This document shows, piece by piece, positions 34,034 to 44,142 of a stretch of 64,000 nucleotides of DNA. Origin of the DNA: Acidobacteriaceae bacterium (GTDB lineage: Bacteria > Acidobacteriota > Terriglobia > Terriglobales > Acidobacteriaceae); assembly GCA_028283655.1 (NCBI GenBank), contig JAPWKE010000003.1:2914001-2978000 (forward strand), written 5' to 3'. The position numbers and the translations under genes are program-made. Numbering within the stretch: the stretch's first letter is position 1; every line of letters begins with the position of its first letter. The notes under the pieces were generated by a model, which saw only the letters and a program-made list of their open reading frames with translations, did no database searches and had not been told where the DNA came from.

Positions 34034-34645
34034 ATGGCGTTTGAATTGCCTGCACTGCCTTACGACTACACCGCTCTCGAGCCGACCATCGACGAAGCAA
34101 CCATGAAGCTTCATCACGACAAGCATCACCAGACCTACGTGACGAACCTGAACGGCGCGGTAGAAAAGCACCCCGACCTCGGCAAGAAGACCCCCGAAGA
34201 GCTCGTCAGCGACCTTGCTGCGATCCCCGAAGACGTCCGCACCGTCGTTCGCAACAACGGCGGCGGCCACGTCAACCACACCATGTTCTGGGAGATCATG
34301 CAGCCGAACGGCGGCGGTGAGCCCACCGGCGCTATCGCCGAACAGATCACGGCTGACTTCGGCACCTTCGAAGACTTCAAGAAGAAGTTCAACGAGACCA
34401 CCGCCAAGCAGTTCGGTGCCGGCTGGGGCTTCCTGGTATTCAAGGGCGGCAAGCTCGAGATCGTGACCAAGCCCAACCAGGACTCACCCCTCTCCGACGG
34501 CCTCTACCCCATCCTCGGCAACGACGTCTGGGAGCACGCCTACTACCTCAAGTACCAGAACAAGCGCCCCGACTACCTCGCCGCATGGTGGAACGTCATC
34601 AACTGGGCAGAAGTGAACAAGCGCTTCGAAAAGGCCAAGAAGTAA
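34034..34645 (+). CDS. Fe/Mn superoxide dismutase
   Basis: 203 residues, normal length. Dismutates superoxide to O2 and H2O2. Metal ligands His27 ([13 protein letters not shown]), His82 ([14 protein letters not shown]), Asp164 and His168 ([21 protein letters not shown]). The segment [16 protein letters not shown] and the Gly/Gln pattern around residue 126-132 are of the Mn or cambialistic type, but metal choice is inferred. No signal peptide, so cytoplasmic. A GGAG-containing ribosome site precedes the ATG; a strong terminator follows, so it is a single-gene unit. Confidence 0.96.
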   Translation: MAFELPALPYDYTALEPTIDEATMKLHHDKHHQTYVTNLNGAVEKHPDLGKKTPEELVSDLAAIPEDVRTVVRNNGGGHVNHTMFWEIMQPNGGGEPTGAIAEQITADFGTFEDFKKKFNETTAKQFGAGWGFLVFKGGKLEIVTKPNQDSPLSDGLYPILGNDVWEHAYYLKYQNKRPDYLAAWWNVINWAEVNKRFEKAKK

Positions 34646-34662
34646 CTCCTCTTCAAGCCAAA

Positions 34663-34699
34663 GAAATCGGCCACCTCGATTGAGGTGGCCGATTTCTTT
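34663..34699 (+). terminator. Terminator of the superoxide dismutase gene
   Basis: Perfect 15-bp stem GAAATCGGCCACCTC/GAGGTGGCCGATTTC with a GATT loop and a trailing T stretch. Confidence 0.94.
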
Positions 34700-35005
34700 G
34701 CGACACGCATGGCTTTACCGTCGCCCATCTGACCTCTTTATGGCTGGGTATTTCTCTTGCTGACAATACAGCTTCGCCGCTTTTCCTGAACCCTCTCGTG
34801 TTGCGGCACAACCTGCACGATCACCAGTTAGGGCGGCGCAGCTTCTGAGTCTTACCGAGGAAGCAAGGGGTAGCCCTTTGTGGCCTTGAGGAAGAAGCAG
34901 GCGTCAAGCCTAATCCTTAGGAAGGGAGCAGTGGGCTTCAGCCCACTGAACTCCTCCCCCGACAGATGGCCCTTTAGCGCCGGGCTCTCTTGAACGAGCC
35001 CCACG
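34700..35005. repeat. Intergenic region with GGGCTTCAGCCC palindrome
   Basis: No gene seen. It holds AGTGGGC-TTCA-GCCCACT at 34930-34947, the same hairpin core found at 11115-11132 and 11154-11167, and a second imperfect hairpin GGGCTC...GAGCCC near 34982-34999 close to the TPR gene stop. Confidence 0.6.
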
Positions 35006-36778
35006 CTACCGGCTCGCCAGCACCGGATGCGCGGCCACATACTCCCGCGCATGCTTCACTTCGGGCAAACCCGCATCCGCGTCCTTCCAGGCATCCAGAA
35101 ACAGCGCATACTCATCCAGCGCGAGCTTGGAGTTACCCACCGCTTCGCTCGCCTGCGCTTCTCCATACAGCTCGAAGCCCGAGTTCGGACGCTCCTTCAG
35201 GGCCTTCGCATAGGCCGCATGAGACGCAGCAACATCTCCAGCGCGAAGCAGCAGCAGGCCTTCCGCTTCCGTCACCGGCTGAATCAGCGAAGGCGGCTCG
35301 TGATAGCCCAGCTTCGTCTCTGCCTCGGCAGCGGCATCAAACAGCTTCTTCGCTCCCGCAACATCCTTCTTCTGCAGCGCGACGCCCGCTTGCAACTCCT
35401 GCGACATAATCTTCAGGCTGCTGACCAGCGAAGGCATCATGGCATCCGGGTCCAAAGGCTCTTGCACAGGACCCTTCGGGTGCTTCTCTCGCTTCACCTT
35501 CGCCGCAGGAGGAGGCGTCTTCGCCACGACGTCTGCCTCCAGCTTCTTCGAAGCCACTTCAGCAGCAGCAACATTCCCGTTCTTCAGCGCCTGCATCCCG
35601 CTGGCAAACACCTTCAGCTCGCCGGCCAGAAAGTTCAGGTTCACTAGCTTGGCATCGGGGCTGGCTTTGTCCAGCATCGTCTGTACCGCCGTCCAATCGC
35701 CCTGCCGCATCGCGACAGGAAGCGTCAGACTCAGCCGCGTCATGGAATCATTCGGAGCCCACACGTACAGCGTCGCCATCGTGCGTCCACGCGCCGCAAC
35801 CAGCCTCTGAGAAACCACTTCCGCCTCTGCGAACTTGCCCTCCTCCATCAGGTTGGCAATCCGATACATCAGGTTGTGGACATAGTTCCAATCGTCGTCG
35901 ACGTCCACGTGCTCCGCCTGCAGATACCCTTCATCCACCGCTGTCGAAGCTGCAAACCACTTCTCTGCGCTCGCATAATCACCGGTGCGATAGAAGATGT
36001 GGCCCGGCATGTGCACCATGTGGCCCGAACTCGGCGCCAGACTGGCAAGCTCCTGCGCACTGCGAATCGCACGCTCCGGGTGATTGGTCGGCTCCATCGC
36101 ATGGATCCAGTAGTGGTTCGCCGCCGAATCGTCTGGCACAGCCTTCAGCGCCTCTTCCAGCACCGTGATCGCCTGCCGCGTGCCTTCCTTCGGCTCGCCG
36201 TCGTCGTAACCGTCATCCAGATATCCGGCGAGGAAGATCTTCGCCTGCAGGTCTGTCGGGTCCATCGCGACCGCCTTCCGCATCAGGCGGATGGCTTTCT
36301 CGTCCTTCTCGTCCTTCGCGCCTTCGCGATTTTCACGGTCGGCAACAGCCGCCTCGATATAAAGCTGCTCTTTCGGCGTCGCCTTCTTCTTCAGTCGCTT
36401 CGCCTGCTCCAGCGCCGCCGCAGAGTACGCGTCCCAGCCACCGCGAAACGTCTGCGCCTCGTAAAGCCCCCAGTAGCACATCGCACAGTTGGGATCGACA
36501 CGGATAGCCTGCTCAAACGACTTCGCCGACTCATAGTCCCAGAAATCATGGAAGAGGTTTAGCCCCTGGGTAAACCAGACCTGCGCTTCGGGCGTCGCCA
36601 TCACCGTTAGGTGAGCATTGCCGACCCCGGTCATCGGTTTTGCCGCTGGAAGGTCCGCAGGCGCAACGACTGCTCGCATCGCCCCCATATCGTGCCCCAT
36701 CGAGTGCTGGGCACTGCAAAAACCCGTTCCAGTAAAGGCTATTACTCCCAGCGCGATGCTTCGTAGCACTCGTGTCAT
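35006..36778 (-). CDS. Exported TPR-repeat protein
   Basis: 590 residues. Signal peptide MTRVLRSIALGVIAFTGTGFCSA, a His/Met-rich start (QHSMGHDMGAM, which could bind metal such as copper; inference), then many tetratricopeptide-like helices: AQVWFTQGLNLFHDFWDYESAKSFEQAIRVDPNCAMCYWGLYEAQTF (about 65-111), AIRLMRKAVAMDPTDLQAKIFLAGYL, and further repeats to the C-terminus. A CAMCYWG motif gives a close Cys pair. The family occurs widely in Acidobacteria and other soil bacteria as hypothetical or TPR proteins; the partner is unknown. Transcribed divergently from the efflux operon. Confidence 0.8.
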   Translation of the reverse strand: MTRVLRSIALGVIAFTGTGFCSAQHSMGHDMGAMRAVVAPADLPAAKPMTGVGNAHLTVMATPEAQVWFTQGLNLFHDFWDYESAKSFEQAIRVDPNCAMCYWGLYEAQTFRGGWDAYSAAALEQAKRLKKKATPKEQLYIEAAVADRENREGAKDEKDEKAIRLMRKAVAMDPTDLQAKIFLAGYLDDGYDDGEPKEGTRQAITVLEEALKAVPDDSAANHYWIHAMEPTNHPERAIRSAQELASLAPSSGHMVHMPGHIFYRTGDYASAEKWFAASTAVDEGYLQAEHVDVDDDWNYVHNLMYRIANLMEEGKFAEAEVVSQRLVAARGRTMATLYVWAPNDSMTRLSLTLPVAMRQGDWTAVQTMLDKASPDAKLVNLNFLAGELKVFASGMQALKNGNVAAAEVASKKLEADVVAKTPPPAAKVKREKHPKGPVQEPLDPDAMMPSLVSSLKIMSQELQAGVALQKKDVAGAKKLFDAAAEAETKLGYHEPPSLIQPVTEAEGLLLLRAGDVAASHAAYAKALKERPNSGFELYGEAQASEAVGNSKLALDEYALFLDAWKDADAGLPEVKHAREYVAAHPVLASR

Positions 36779-36900
36779 TCAGTTTTCCCTTAAAGTATTC
36801 GACGATATTCGAACTTATTTCTGCTCCCCGGGAGCTTCGTGCGCTCTGCTTGCGTCATATATCAGCAGAAAGCTGTAATTTTCCTTACCAGGTATCCCGC

Positions 36901-39900
36901 ATGTGGATTGTACGGCTGGCCCTGCGCCGCCCCTATACCTTTGTTGTCTTGTCGCTGCTCATTGCGCTGCTTGGCATTGGCTCGGCGATTGAAACGCCGA
37001 AGGACATCTTTCCGTACATCAACATCCCCGTCATCACGGTGGTGTGGACGTATAGCGGCCTGACGCCTGCAGAGATGCAAGGGCGCGTCGTTACCGTAGC
37101 GGAACGCGCCCTGACCACCACGGTCAATGACATGGAGCACACCGAGAGCCAGAGCTATCAGGGCGTCTCCGTCATCAAGATCTTCTTCCAGCCCAACGTG
37201 AAGGTTGAGCTGGCATTCTCGCAGGTCACAGCCGTCATGCAGACCATCCTGCGCGTGCTGCCTCCGGGAGCATTCCCACCCTTCGTCATCAAGTACGATG
37301 CATCGTCGGTTCCGATCCTTCAACTTGCCCTCAGCGGCAAGGGCCTCACCGAGGCCGATCTCTACGACGACGGCCTGCAGTTCGTTCGCCCGCGCCTCGC
37401 GAACGTCAAGGGTGCCAGCGTTCCGCTGCCCTTCGGTGGCAAGGTCAAGCAGGTGATGGTCGATACCGACCCAAATCTGCTCTTTGCCCATCATCTTTCG
37501 GCCACCGATGTTTCTACCGCCATCTCGCAGCAAAACCTGATTCTGCCCGCCGGTACGGCCCGACTCGGCAACCGCGAGTACATCGTCAAGACCAACTCCA
37601 GCCCCGACGAGCTCTCTGCGCTGAACGATCTACCGATTCGCGCCTCAAACGGGGCGATGGTCTACGTGAAGGACGTTGCCCAGGTTCACATGGGATATGC
37701 CGAGCAGACCAATATCGTGCGGCAGGATGGCAAGCGGAGCGCTCTTTTGACCGTGCTCAAGAACGGTCAGACGTCCACCCTTGATATCGTTTCAAACACG
37801 CGAAAAATGATCCCGCAGCTCACTGCCGGGCTCGGCAACCTGAAGATCACTCCGCTCTTCGATCAGTCGGTTTTTGTGCGGACTTCGATTGACGAAGTTG
37901 TGCGCGAAGGCTGTATTGCCGCGGCTTTGACGGGTTTGATGATCCTGCTCTTCCTCGGTTCATGGCGCTCGACGGTCATCGTTTGCGTCTCGATCCCCCT
38001 GTCGATTGCAGTGTCCTTAATCGTACTTTCTGCGCTCGGTGAAACGATTAACGTGATGACGCTCGGAGGCATGGCGCTGGCCGTCGGCATCCTTGTGGAC
38101 GACGCGACCGTCGAAATCGAGAACACGCACCGCAACATGCAGGAGAAGAAACCGCTCACCCGGGCCATCCTCGACTCCGCCCAGCAGGTTGCCGCGCCAG
38201 CGTTCGTTTCGACGCTCTCTATCTGCATCGTCTTCATCCCGGTCGTGCTGCTGACCGGCGCGGCGAAGTTCCTCTTTACTCCGCTCGCGATGGCCGTGGC
38301 CTTCGCCATGATGGCCAGCTACTTCCTCTCGCGCACGCTCGTGCCGACGATGATGCACTTCCTGCTCGCAAAGGAAATCGACCTCTACCAGAGCGAAGGA
38401 GCAAGCGAGCGCGAAGAGAAGAACAACTTCGTCTGGCGCTGGCACATGAAGTTCGACCGCCAGTTCGAGCGCATGCAGCATAGCTACAAGGGCGCGCTCG
38501 AGTGGTGCCTGGACAATGCCACGCTGACGCTGCTGCTCTTCGCCGGTCTCGTCGTTATTTCACTGCCGATGCTCTTTTTCATCGGTCGCGACTTCTTCCC
38601 GTTCGTTGACTCGGGGCAGATGAGCCTGCATGTAAATCCGCCGCAGGGCCTGCGTATCGAGGACTCCGAGCAGTACTTTGCCAAGGTCGAGAAGGAGATT
38701 CGCCAGGTGGTTCCGGCGGAGCGCATTGAGTTGATCCTCGACAACATCGGCCTGCCGAACTCAGGCATCAACCTGGCGTTCTCGAACTCGTCGACGATTT
38801 CGAATGCGGACGGCGACATCCAGATCTCGTTGAAGCCCGGCAAGAAAGACACGCAGGAGTACATGCGCAAACTGCGCACGGACCTGCACCAGAAGTTCCC
38901 GGACGCTGAGTTCTTCTTCACCCCGGCAAACATCACCAACCAGATTCTCGACTTCGGCCTGCCTGCTCCGATCGACGTGCAAGTGGTCGGCCATGGCAAG
39001 AACAACTACCAGCTTGCGCTGGAGCTGAAGAATAAGATCGCCGCCATCCCGGGTGCGGTGGATGTGCACATCCACCAGCGCGTGGAGTATCCGACGATGC
39101 ACATCGACGTCGACCGCTCGCGCGCCCGACAGCTTGGGTTGACGCAGCAGGACGTCGCGCAGTCAACGCTGATTTCGCTGACCGGCACGGGACAGACCGC
39201 GCCGAACGAGTGGCTGAACCCGGCCAACGAGGTGAACTACCAGATCGTGACGCAGACGCCGATCTATCGCATCAACTCACTCGATGCGCTGGCGCGGACC
39301 CCGGTAACGACAGCCTCCGGCGTCTCCACACAGATGCTCGGCAACATTGCGAGCTTCCGTCGCGATGAGTCGCCGATCGTGGAGAACCACTACAACATTC
39401 AGCCTGTCTTCGATGTGTATGCTGACGTCGACAAGCGTGACCTTGGCGGTGTCTCGGACGAGATCAACAAGATCGTCGCGCAGATGTCGAAGACGTTGCC
39501 GAAGACGACGACGATCGTTGTTCGCGGCGAAGTGCAGACGATGAACGAATCGTTTGTTCGCCTTGGCATTGGCATCATCTTCGCTATCGGACTGGTGTAC
39601 ATGCTGATGGCGGTGAACTTCCAGTCATGGCTCGATCCGGTCATCATCCTGATGGCGATTCCATGCGCGTTCTGCGGCATTCTGTGGATGCTCTTCATCA
39701 CGCAGACAACGTTCAGCGTGCCGAGCCTGATGGGCTCGATTATGACGATCGGTGTGGCGACGGCGAACTCCATCCTGATGGTGGTGTTTGCCAACGATGA
39801 ACGCCTCGCAGGCAAGGACCAGCGCGAAGCGGCACTGAACGCCGGGCATACGCGTCTGCGTCCGGTGCTGATGACTGCGCTGGCGATGATCATCGGCATG

Positions 39901-40185
39901 TTGCCGATGGCGCTGGCGTTTGGCGAAGGCGGCGAGCAGAACGCTCCGCTGGGCCGAGCGGTGATCGGCGGCCTCCTCTTCGCGACACTGGGCACACTCT
40001 TCCTTGTACCGACGATCTACTCGCTGCTGAAGAAGAACCCTCCGAAGGACTTCAGCTATGTGGTGGAGGAGGAGTATCACCAGGGCGATGCAGAGCACAT
40101 GCCACCGAAGCGCAGGATCGACCCTTCCACAGGTTTGCCAGAAGAGAACGGTAACAACAACGGACCACAGGAGCAGCCCGCCTGA
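36901..40185 (+). CDS. RND-family efflux pump (AcrB-like inner-membrane transporter)
   Basis: 1094 residues from the ATG at 36901 (MWIVRLALRRPYTFVVLSLLIALLGIGSAIETP); a longer frame upstream overlaps the divergent gene. Twelve-helix RND layout with large periplasmic loops after TM1 and TM7. TM4 has the proton-relay pair MALAVGILVDDATVEIENTHRNMQ. Other landmarks: FIPVVLLTGAAKFLFTPLAMAVAFAM and GIATANSILMV-type region (GVATANSILMVVFANDERLAGKDQREA). It exports drugs, dyes or lipids with the adaptor and outer-membrane factor encoded next. Substrate is not predictable. The stop TGA overlaps the next start ATG by one base. Confidence 0.94.
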   Translation: MWIVRLALRRPYTFVVLSLLIALLGIGSAIETPKDIFPYINIPVITVVWTYSGLTPAEMQGRVVTVAERALTTTVNDMEHTESQSYQGVSVIKIFFQPNVKVELAFSQVTAVMQTILRVLPPGAFPPFVIKYDASSVPILQLALSGKGLTEADLYDDGLQFVRPRLANVKGASVPLPFGGKVKQVMVDTDPNLLFAHHLSATDVSTAISQQNLILPAGTARLGNREYIVKTNSSPDELSALNDLPIRASNGAMVYVKDVAQVHMGYAEQTNIVRQDGKRSALLTVLKNGQTSTLDIVSNTRKMIPQLTAGLGNLKITPLFDQSVFVRTSIDEVVREGCIAAALTGLMILLFLGSWRSTVIVCVSIPLSIAVSLIVLSALGETINVMTLGGMALAVGILVDDATVEIENTHRNMQEKKPLTRAILDSAQQVAAPAFVSTLSICIVFIPVVLLTGAAKFLFTPLAMAVAFAMMASYFLSRTLVPTMMHFLLAKEIDLYQSEGASEREEKNNFVWRWHMKFDRQFERMQHSYKGALEWCLDNATLTLLLFAGLVVISLPMLFFIGRDFFPFVDSGQMSLHVNPPQGLRIEDSEQYFAKVEKEIRQVVPAERIELILDNIGLPNSGINLAFSNSSTISNADGDIQISLKPGKKDTQEYMRKLRTDLHQKFPDAEFFFTPANITNQILDFGLPAPIDVQVVGHGKNNYQLALELKNKIAAIPGAVDVHIHQRVEYPTMHIDVDRSRARQLGLTQQDVAQSTLISLTGTGQTAPNEWLNPANEVNYQIVTQTPIYRINSLDALARTPVTTASGVSTQMLGNIASFRRDESPIVENHYNIQPVFDVYADVDKRDLGGVSDEINKIVAQMSKTLPKTTTIVVRGEVQTMNESFVRLGIGIIFAIGLVYMLMAVNFQSWLDPVIILMAIPCAFCGILWMLFITQTTFSVPSLMGSIMTIGVATANSILMVVFANDERLAGKDQREAALNAGHTRLRPVLMTALAMIIGMLPMALAFGEGGEQNAPLGRAVIGGLLFATLGTLFLVPTIYSLLKKNPPKDFSYVVEEEYHQGDAEHMPPKRRIDPSTGLPEENGNNNGPQEQPA

Positions 40186-41918
40186 TGAGCGACGGACACA
40201 ACATGAACGACGATGAAAAGAAGCTTCCCTGGCCTGCGGAGAGTGATCCGCAGAACGTAGGCAATGAGTTTGCCGACCCTTCGATTGCCGACCGCCGCAA
40301 GGTGGGCGAGGCGTACGCTGACCCGAACTCGCTGGATGACCGGCGCGTGGGACACAACTTCGAAGACGCCAACTCGAGCGCGAAGAAGCACCACAAGCCG
40401 TTGAGCGAACGCGTTCCCAAACCCGCCAACCGCAGGCCGCTGTACATCGGCCTGATGGTCTTCGCGGTGATCTTTCTTCTGGTGCTGCTGGTGGGTGGTC
40501 TGCCAAAGCTCTTCGAGCGGCGAGAGATCAACAAGCAGGCAGAGCAGGAGAAGGACGCAAAGCCTACGGTGAACGTTGTGCGCGTGGCGCGCTCAACGGC
40601 GCAGGCGGGGCTGGCGCTGCCGGGCACGAGTATTCCGTTGAACGAAGCGTATGTCTACGCGCGAGCGAGCGGCTACCTGCAGTCGTACAAGGTGGACATC
40701 GGCGACCACGTTCACAAGGGCCAGTTGCTGGCCGTGGTGGACGCGCCCGATCTGGACGCACAGGTCGCACAGGCCCGTGAGCAACTGCGCCAGTCGCAGT
40801 CGCAGGTGATGACGCAGAAGGCCCAACTCGCGCTGGATACGGTGACCGTGCAACGCTATCGCGTGCTGGTGACCAAGGGTGTCTTCTCGCGCCAGCAGGG
40901 CGATCAACAGGAGGCCGCGTACGCACAGTCTGAAGCCAACGTTGCGGCCGCACAGCGCAACGTGGATGCGTTCAAAGCCAACCTCGATCGCGTGCTCTCG
41001 CTGCAGAGCTATGAGTATGTACGTGCGCCGTTCGATGGTGTGGTGACGCAGCGCAACGTGGACGTCGGAGCGTTGATCAGCAGCGGCGGACAGAGCTCTG
41101 GCGGCATTACGCCGGCGCCGATGGGGCAGACCTCCAGCGCAGGTGGAACAGCGCAGGCAGCAAGCTCGAACAGCGGCGGATCTTCCGGAAGCACGAGCAC
41201 GGCGGCAACCTCGGCGCAGTCGCCGGGACAGGGAGGACCGCTCTTTGGCATTGCACAGATGCAGAAGCTGCGCGTGCTGGTAAGTGTGCCGGAAGGCTAT
41301 GCTCCGTTCATCCATGTGGGCGCGAAGGCGCAGTGCCAGTTTCAGGAGTATCCGGGCAGGGTCTTTGAGGGAGATGTGACACGCACCGCGGCATCGGTCG
41401 ACCAGAACACGCGGACGATGCTGACCGAAGTGCAAGTGGACAACAAGGACCGCAAGCTGCTGAGCGGCATGTACGTAGTTACAACGTTCCCGGCAGCGCC
41501 GGATATGAAGCCGCCGATCGTGATTGCCGGCGATGCTATCGCGATCCGCAAGGACCGTTCAACGGTTGCGTTGGTGAAGGACGGCAAGATTCATCTGGTG
41601 CCTGTAACGATTGGCCGCGACCTCGGCAATGTGGTGGAGATTACGAGTGGCCTGCAGGAAGGTGACACGATCGTGACCACGATCGACGACGACGTGACCG
41701 AGGGCCGCGAAGTAAATGTGCAGATGGAGAAGTCTGCGGCGCAGAAGCCGACCGCAGCCCCTTCCCAGAGCGCGCCTCCGGGTGGCAGCACTCGCTACAG
41801 CGATCAGGCGATTACGGACCGCAACGTGATGGGCGAACAGCAGCAACAGAACCAGCAGTCGCAGGGTAAAGGCAAGGGCGAGCCACAGAAGAGCTCGCAG
41901 AGTGCGAGCAAGCCATGA
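40185..41918 (+). CDS. RND efflux periplasmic adaptor (membrane fusion protein)
   Basis: 577 residues. A hydrophilic cytoplasmic N-terminus (1-84), unusual in length for this family, one membrane anchor (LYIGLMVFAVIFLLVLLVGGL, about 85-105), lipoyl half-motifs (YARASGYLQSYKVDIGDHVHKGQLLAVVDAPDLDAQ and YVRAPFDGVVTQRNVDVGALIS), a helical hairpin between them, and beta-barrel/MP domains. Between lipoyl and barrel lies a low-complexity Ser/Gly/Thr/Ala-rich insert (about 305-350) not normal for the family. The C-terminal tail is Gln/Lys/Ser-rich. Links the RND pump to the outer-membrane factor. Start overlaps the pump stop (TGATG); stop overlaps the next start (ATGA). Confidence 0.92.
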   Translation: MSDGHNMNDDEKKLPWPAESDPQNVGNEFADPSIADRRKVGEAYADPNSLDDRRVGHNFEDANSSAKKHHKPLSERVPKPANRRPLYIGLMVFAVIFLLVLLVGGLPKLFERREINKQAEQEKDAKPTVNVVRVARSTAQAGLALPGTSIPLNEAYVYARASGYLQSYKVDIGDHVHKGQLLAVVDAPDLDAQVAQAREQLRQSQSQVMTQKAQLALDTVTVQRYRVLVTKGVFSRQQGDQQEAAYAQSEANVAAAQRNVDAFKANLDRVLSLQSYEYVRAPFDGVVTQRNVDVGALISSGGQSSGGITPAPMGQTSSAGGTAQAASSNSGGSSGSTSTAATSAQSPGQGGPLFGIAQMQKLRVLVSVPEGYAPFIHVGAKAQCQFQEYPGRVFEGDVTRTAASVDQNTRTMLTEVQVDNKDRKLLSGMYVVTTFPAAPDMKPPIVIAGDAIAIRKDRSTVALVKDGKIHLVPVTIGRDLGNVVEITSGLQEGDTIVTTIDDDVTEGREVNVQMEKSAAQKPTAAPSQSAPPGGSTRYSDQAITDRNVMGEQQQQNQQSQGKGKGEPQKSSQSASKP

Positions 41919-44072
41919 AGAGACGCCACTACACACTCGCCGCAGTAGGCCTGGCCGCGTTTGCGGGTGCGGCAGGCCATGCCCAGAACCCTTCACCACC
42001 GCTGCCCCAGCAGTCGATGCCTGCACTGAGCCCTGCGCCTACGGAGCGCAGCGTCCCGCAGGGGCCTGATGCTTCGGCAGCGCCGAATGCGCAGGCGAAG
42101 GAGCCGGATGTAACTCCGCTGGCAGCACCGGTGAAGACGCCGGATGCGCCTTCGCCACAGGTGACCGCGATCAGCAACAGCACGACGCTGCCCGCGCGCG
42201 ACAACGCGCATGGGCTGGAGCCGAAGTTCCTCGGCTTCCTGGGGCCGTATCGCACGCCGGAGGTTCCAACGCTGTTTGCAGGCGATGGTGGGAGACTGCA
42301 GTCGCTGATTCGCAACGGCAAGCTCTACCTGACACTCGACGATGCGATTGACCTTGCGCTGGAGAACAACCTTGACGTGGAGACGGAGCGGTACAACCTG
42401 GTGCTGGGCCGCACGGACGAAGTGCGCGCCAAGGGCGGCGGGTCGCTACGCGGGATTGAGTACACGGTGAACGAAACGCCTGCGGGTGTAGGTGGGCCGG
42501 GCTCTCCGCTGCTGAACGCGCAGACGGCGAATACGAATCCGACGACACCGACGGTGACCGACCTGACGAGTTTGAACTCGCTGACGCAGACATCGAAATC
42601 GCTGGCGCTGACGACGAATGCGTACTCGACAGGAGCGAACGTTCCGCTGTTCGATCCGCAGTTGATCGGCACGGCAGGATGGTTCCGCCGCGACAACACG
42701 GTGACGCTAACGGGTGGAACGACGTCGTCGACGTCCAGTTCCAGCTCGACGACCTCTACCGGGACGTCGTCGACGAGCCCTGGCGCATTGGATTTTACGG
42801 CGCTGAACCTTGCCTACGTCGAAGGCTTTGCGACGGGCGGACAGCTGACCGCGATTGGCAACAACGACGCGCAGGCGATTTATGGTTCGCAGTCACAGGG
42901 CAATCCGTTTTCGCGGCCGAGCACCTCGGTGACGTTTACGCAGCCACTGCTGCGTGGCTTTGGGCCCAAGGTGAGCCTGCGCTATGTAACGCATCGCGCG
43001 GACGAACCGCAGGATCTCACAGCTGGTGTTTGAGCAGCAGGTGCTGGACACGGTGTATGGCGTGTCCAGGCTGTACTACGACCTTGTCTCGCTGGGCGAG
43101 AACGTGCTGGTGAAGCAGGAGTCGCTGCGTGCGGCGACGAAGCTGCGGCAGGACGATGAAGACCAGGAGACGCTGGGGACGCTGGCCCCTATCGAGCTGA
43201 CGCGGGCGCGGGCGTTGGAGAGTTCGAGCCGCTTCGACCTGGTGCAGGCCGAAGGCTTGTACAAGCAGCAGGAGATTATCCTGCGCGACCAGATTCTGCG
43301 GACGGCTTCGCCGGTGTTCCAGCAGCAGTTCGATCGTATTGTGCCGACGGACACGATTCATGTTCCCGAAGCGATGGAGCAGGAGAACGTAGAGCAGCTT
43401 GTGGCGGAGAGTCTGGCTCGGCGGCCTGATCTGGCGCAGGCGCAGTTGCAGGTGGAGACGGGGCGCATCAGCGCAGCGGCGAGCCGCAATGCAGCGCTGC
43501 CGCAGTTGAACCTCTACGGCAACGTGTCGACGCGTGGGTCGGCTGAGCAGGCGTATGACGTGCTGGGTTCTGCGGGGACGGGGCTGGTGACGAATCCGCA
43601 GGGGCTTGCTGTTGGAGGCCTGCGTGTGGCGACGATCTACCAGGCTGGCGTGCAGTTGACGTTGCCTCTGCGCAACCGTGTGGCTGAGTCGGATGCCGCG
43701 CGCGATGTGGTGCAGCTTCGCGAAGTAGAAGCGCATGTGGAGAAGTTGAACGCGCAGGTGCGGGAGCAGGTGGAGACTTCGGTGGTCGCGCTGGATACGG
43801 CGCATGCGGCGTATCGTGCGGCGGCGGAGAGTCGTACGTATCAGCAGCAGCTTCTTGATGCGGTGAAGGACAAGCTGAGCGTGGGGCAGTCGACGGATCT
43901 GGCAGTGCTACAGAACGAGGCTTACCTGGCACAGGCGAAGTCCACCGAAATCGCGGCACGCTCGAACTGGATGAAGGCGCGGATCGAGCTGGATCATGCG
44001 CTGGGCGATCTGCTGGAAAAGCACAATATTCAGCTGGAGGATGCGATTCGCGGGCAGATGCCTGGTCGGTAG
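41915..44072 (+). pseudogene. TolC-like outer-membrane efflux protein, split by a frameshift
   Basis: Frame one (41915-43033) has a signal peptide (MKRRHYTLAAVGLAAFAGAAGHA), a Pro/Ala-rich stretch, and the first half of a TolC-type barrel/coiled-coil repeat (LTLDDAIDLALENNLDVETERYNLVLGRTDEVRAKGG, then VTFTQPLLRGFGPKVSLRYV). Frame two (43026-44072) continues it from VFEQQVLDTVYGVSRLYYDLVSLGENVLVKQE to the end, including the second repeat (ARRPDLAQAQLQVETGRISAAASRNAALPQLNLYG). The shift lies at about 42989-42992, where one extra base would have to be removed to join YV to IARTNRRISQLVFEQQ. Corrected length about 715 residues. Without it the tripartite pump would lack its outer-membrane part. 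Real mutation and sequencing error are both possible. Confidence 0.88.
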
Positions 44073-44108
44073 GCGTCTGCTTTATTAGCTTGATGTTGCT
44101 GGGTTGAG

Positions 44109-44142
44109 AGGGGGATTGCCTGTGTAGGCAGTCTCCCTTTTT
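44109..44142 (+). terminator. Terminator of the efflux operon
   Basis: Stem GGGGGATTGCCT/AGGCAGTCTCCC (wobble pairs included) with a GTGT loop, followed by TTTTTCC. Confidence 0.85.
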
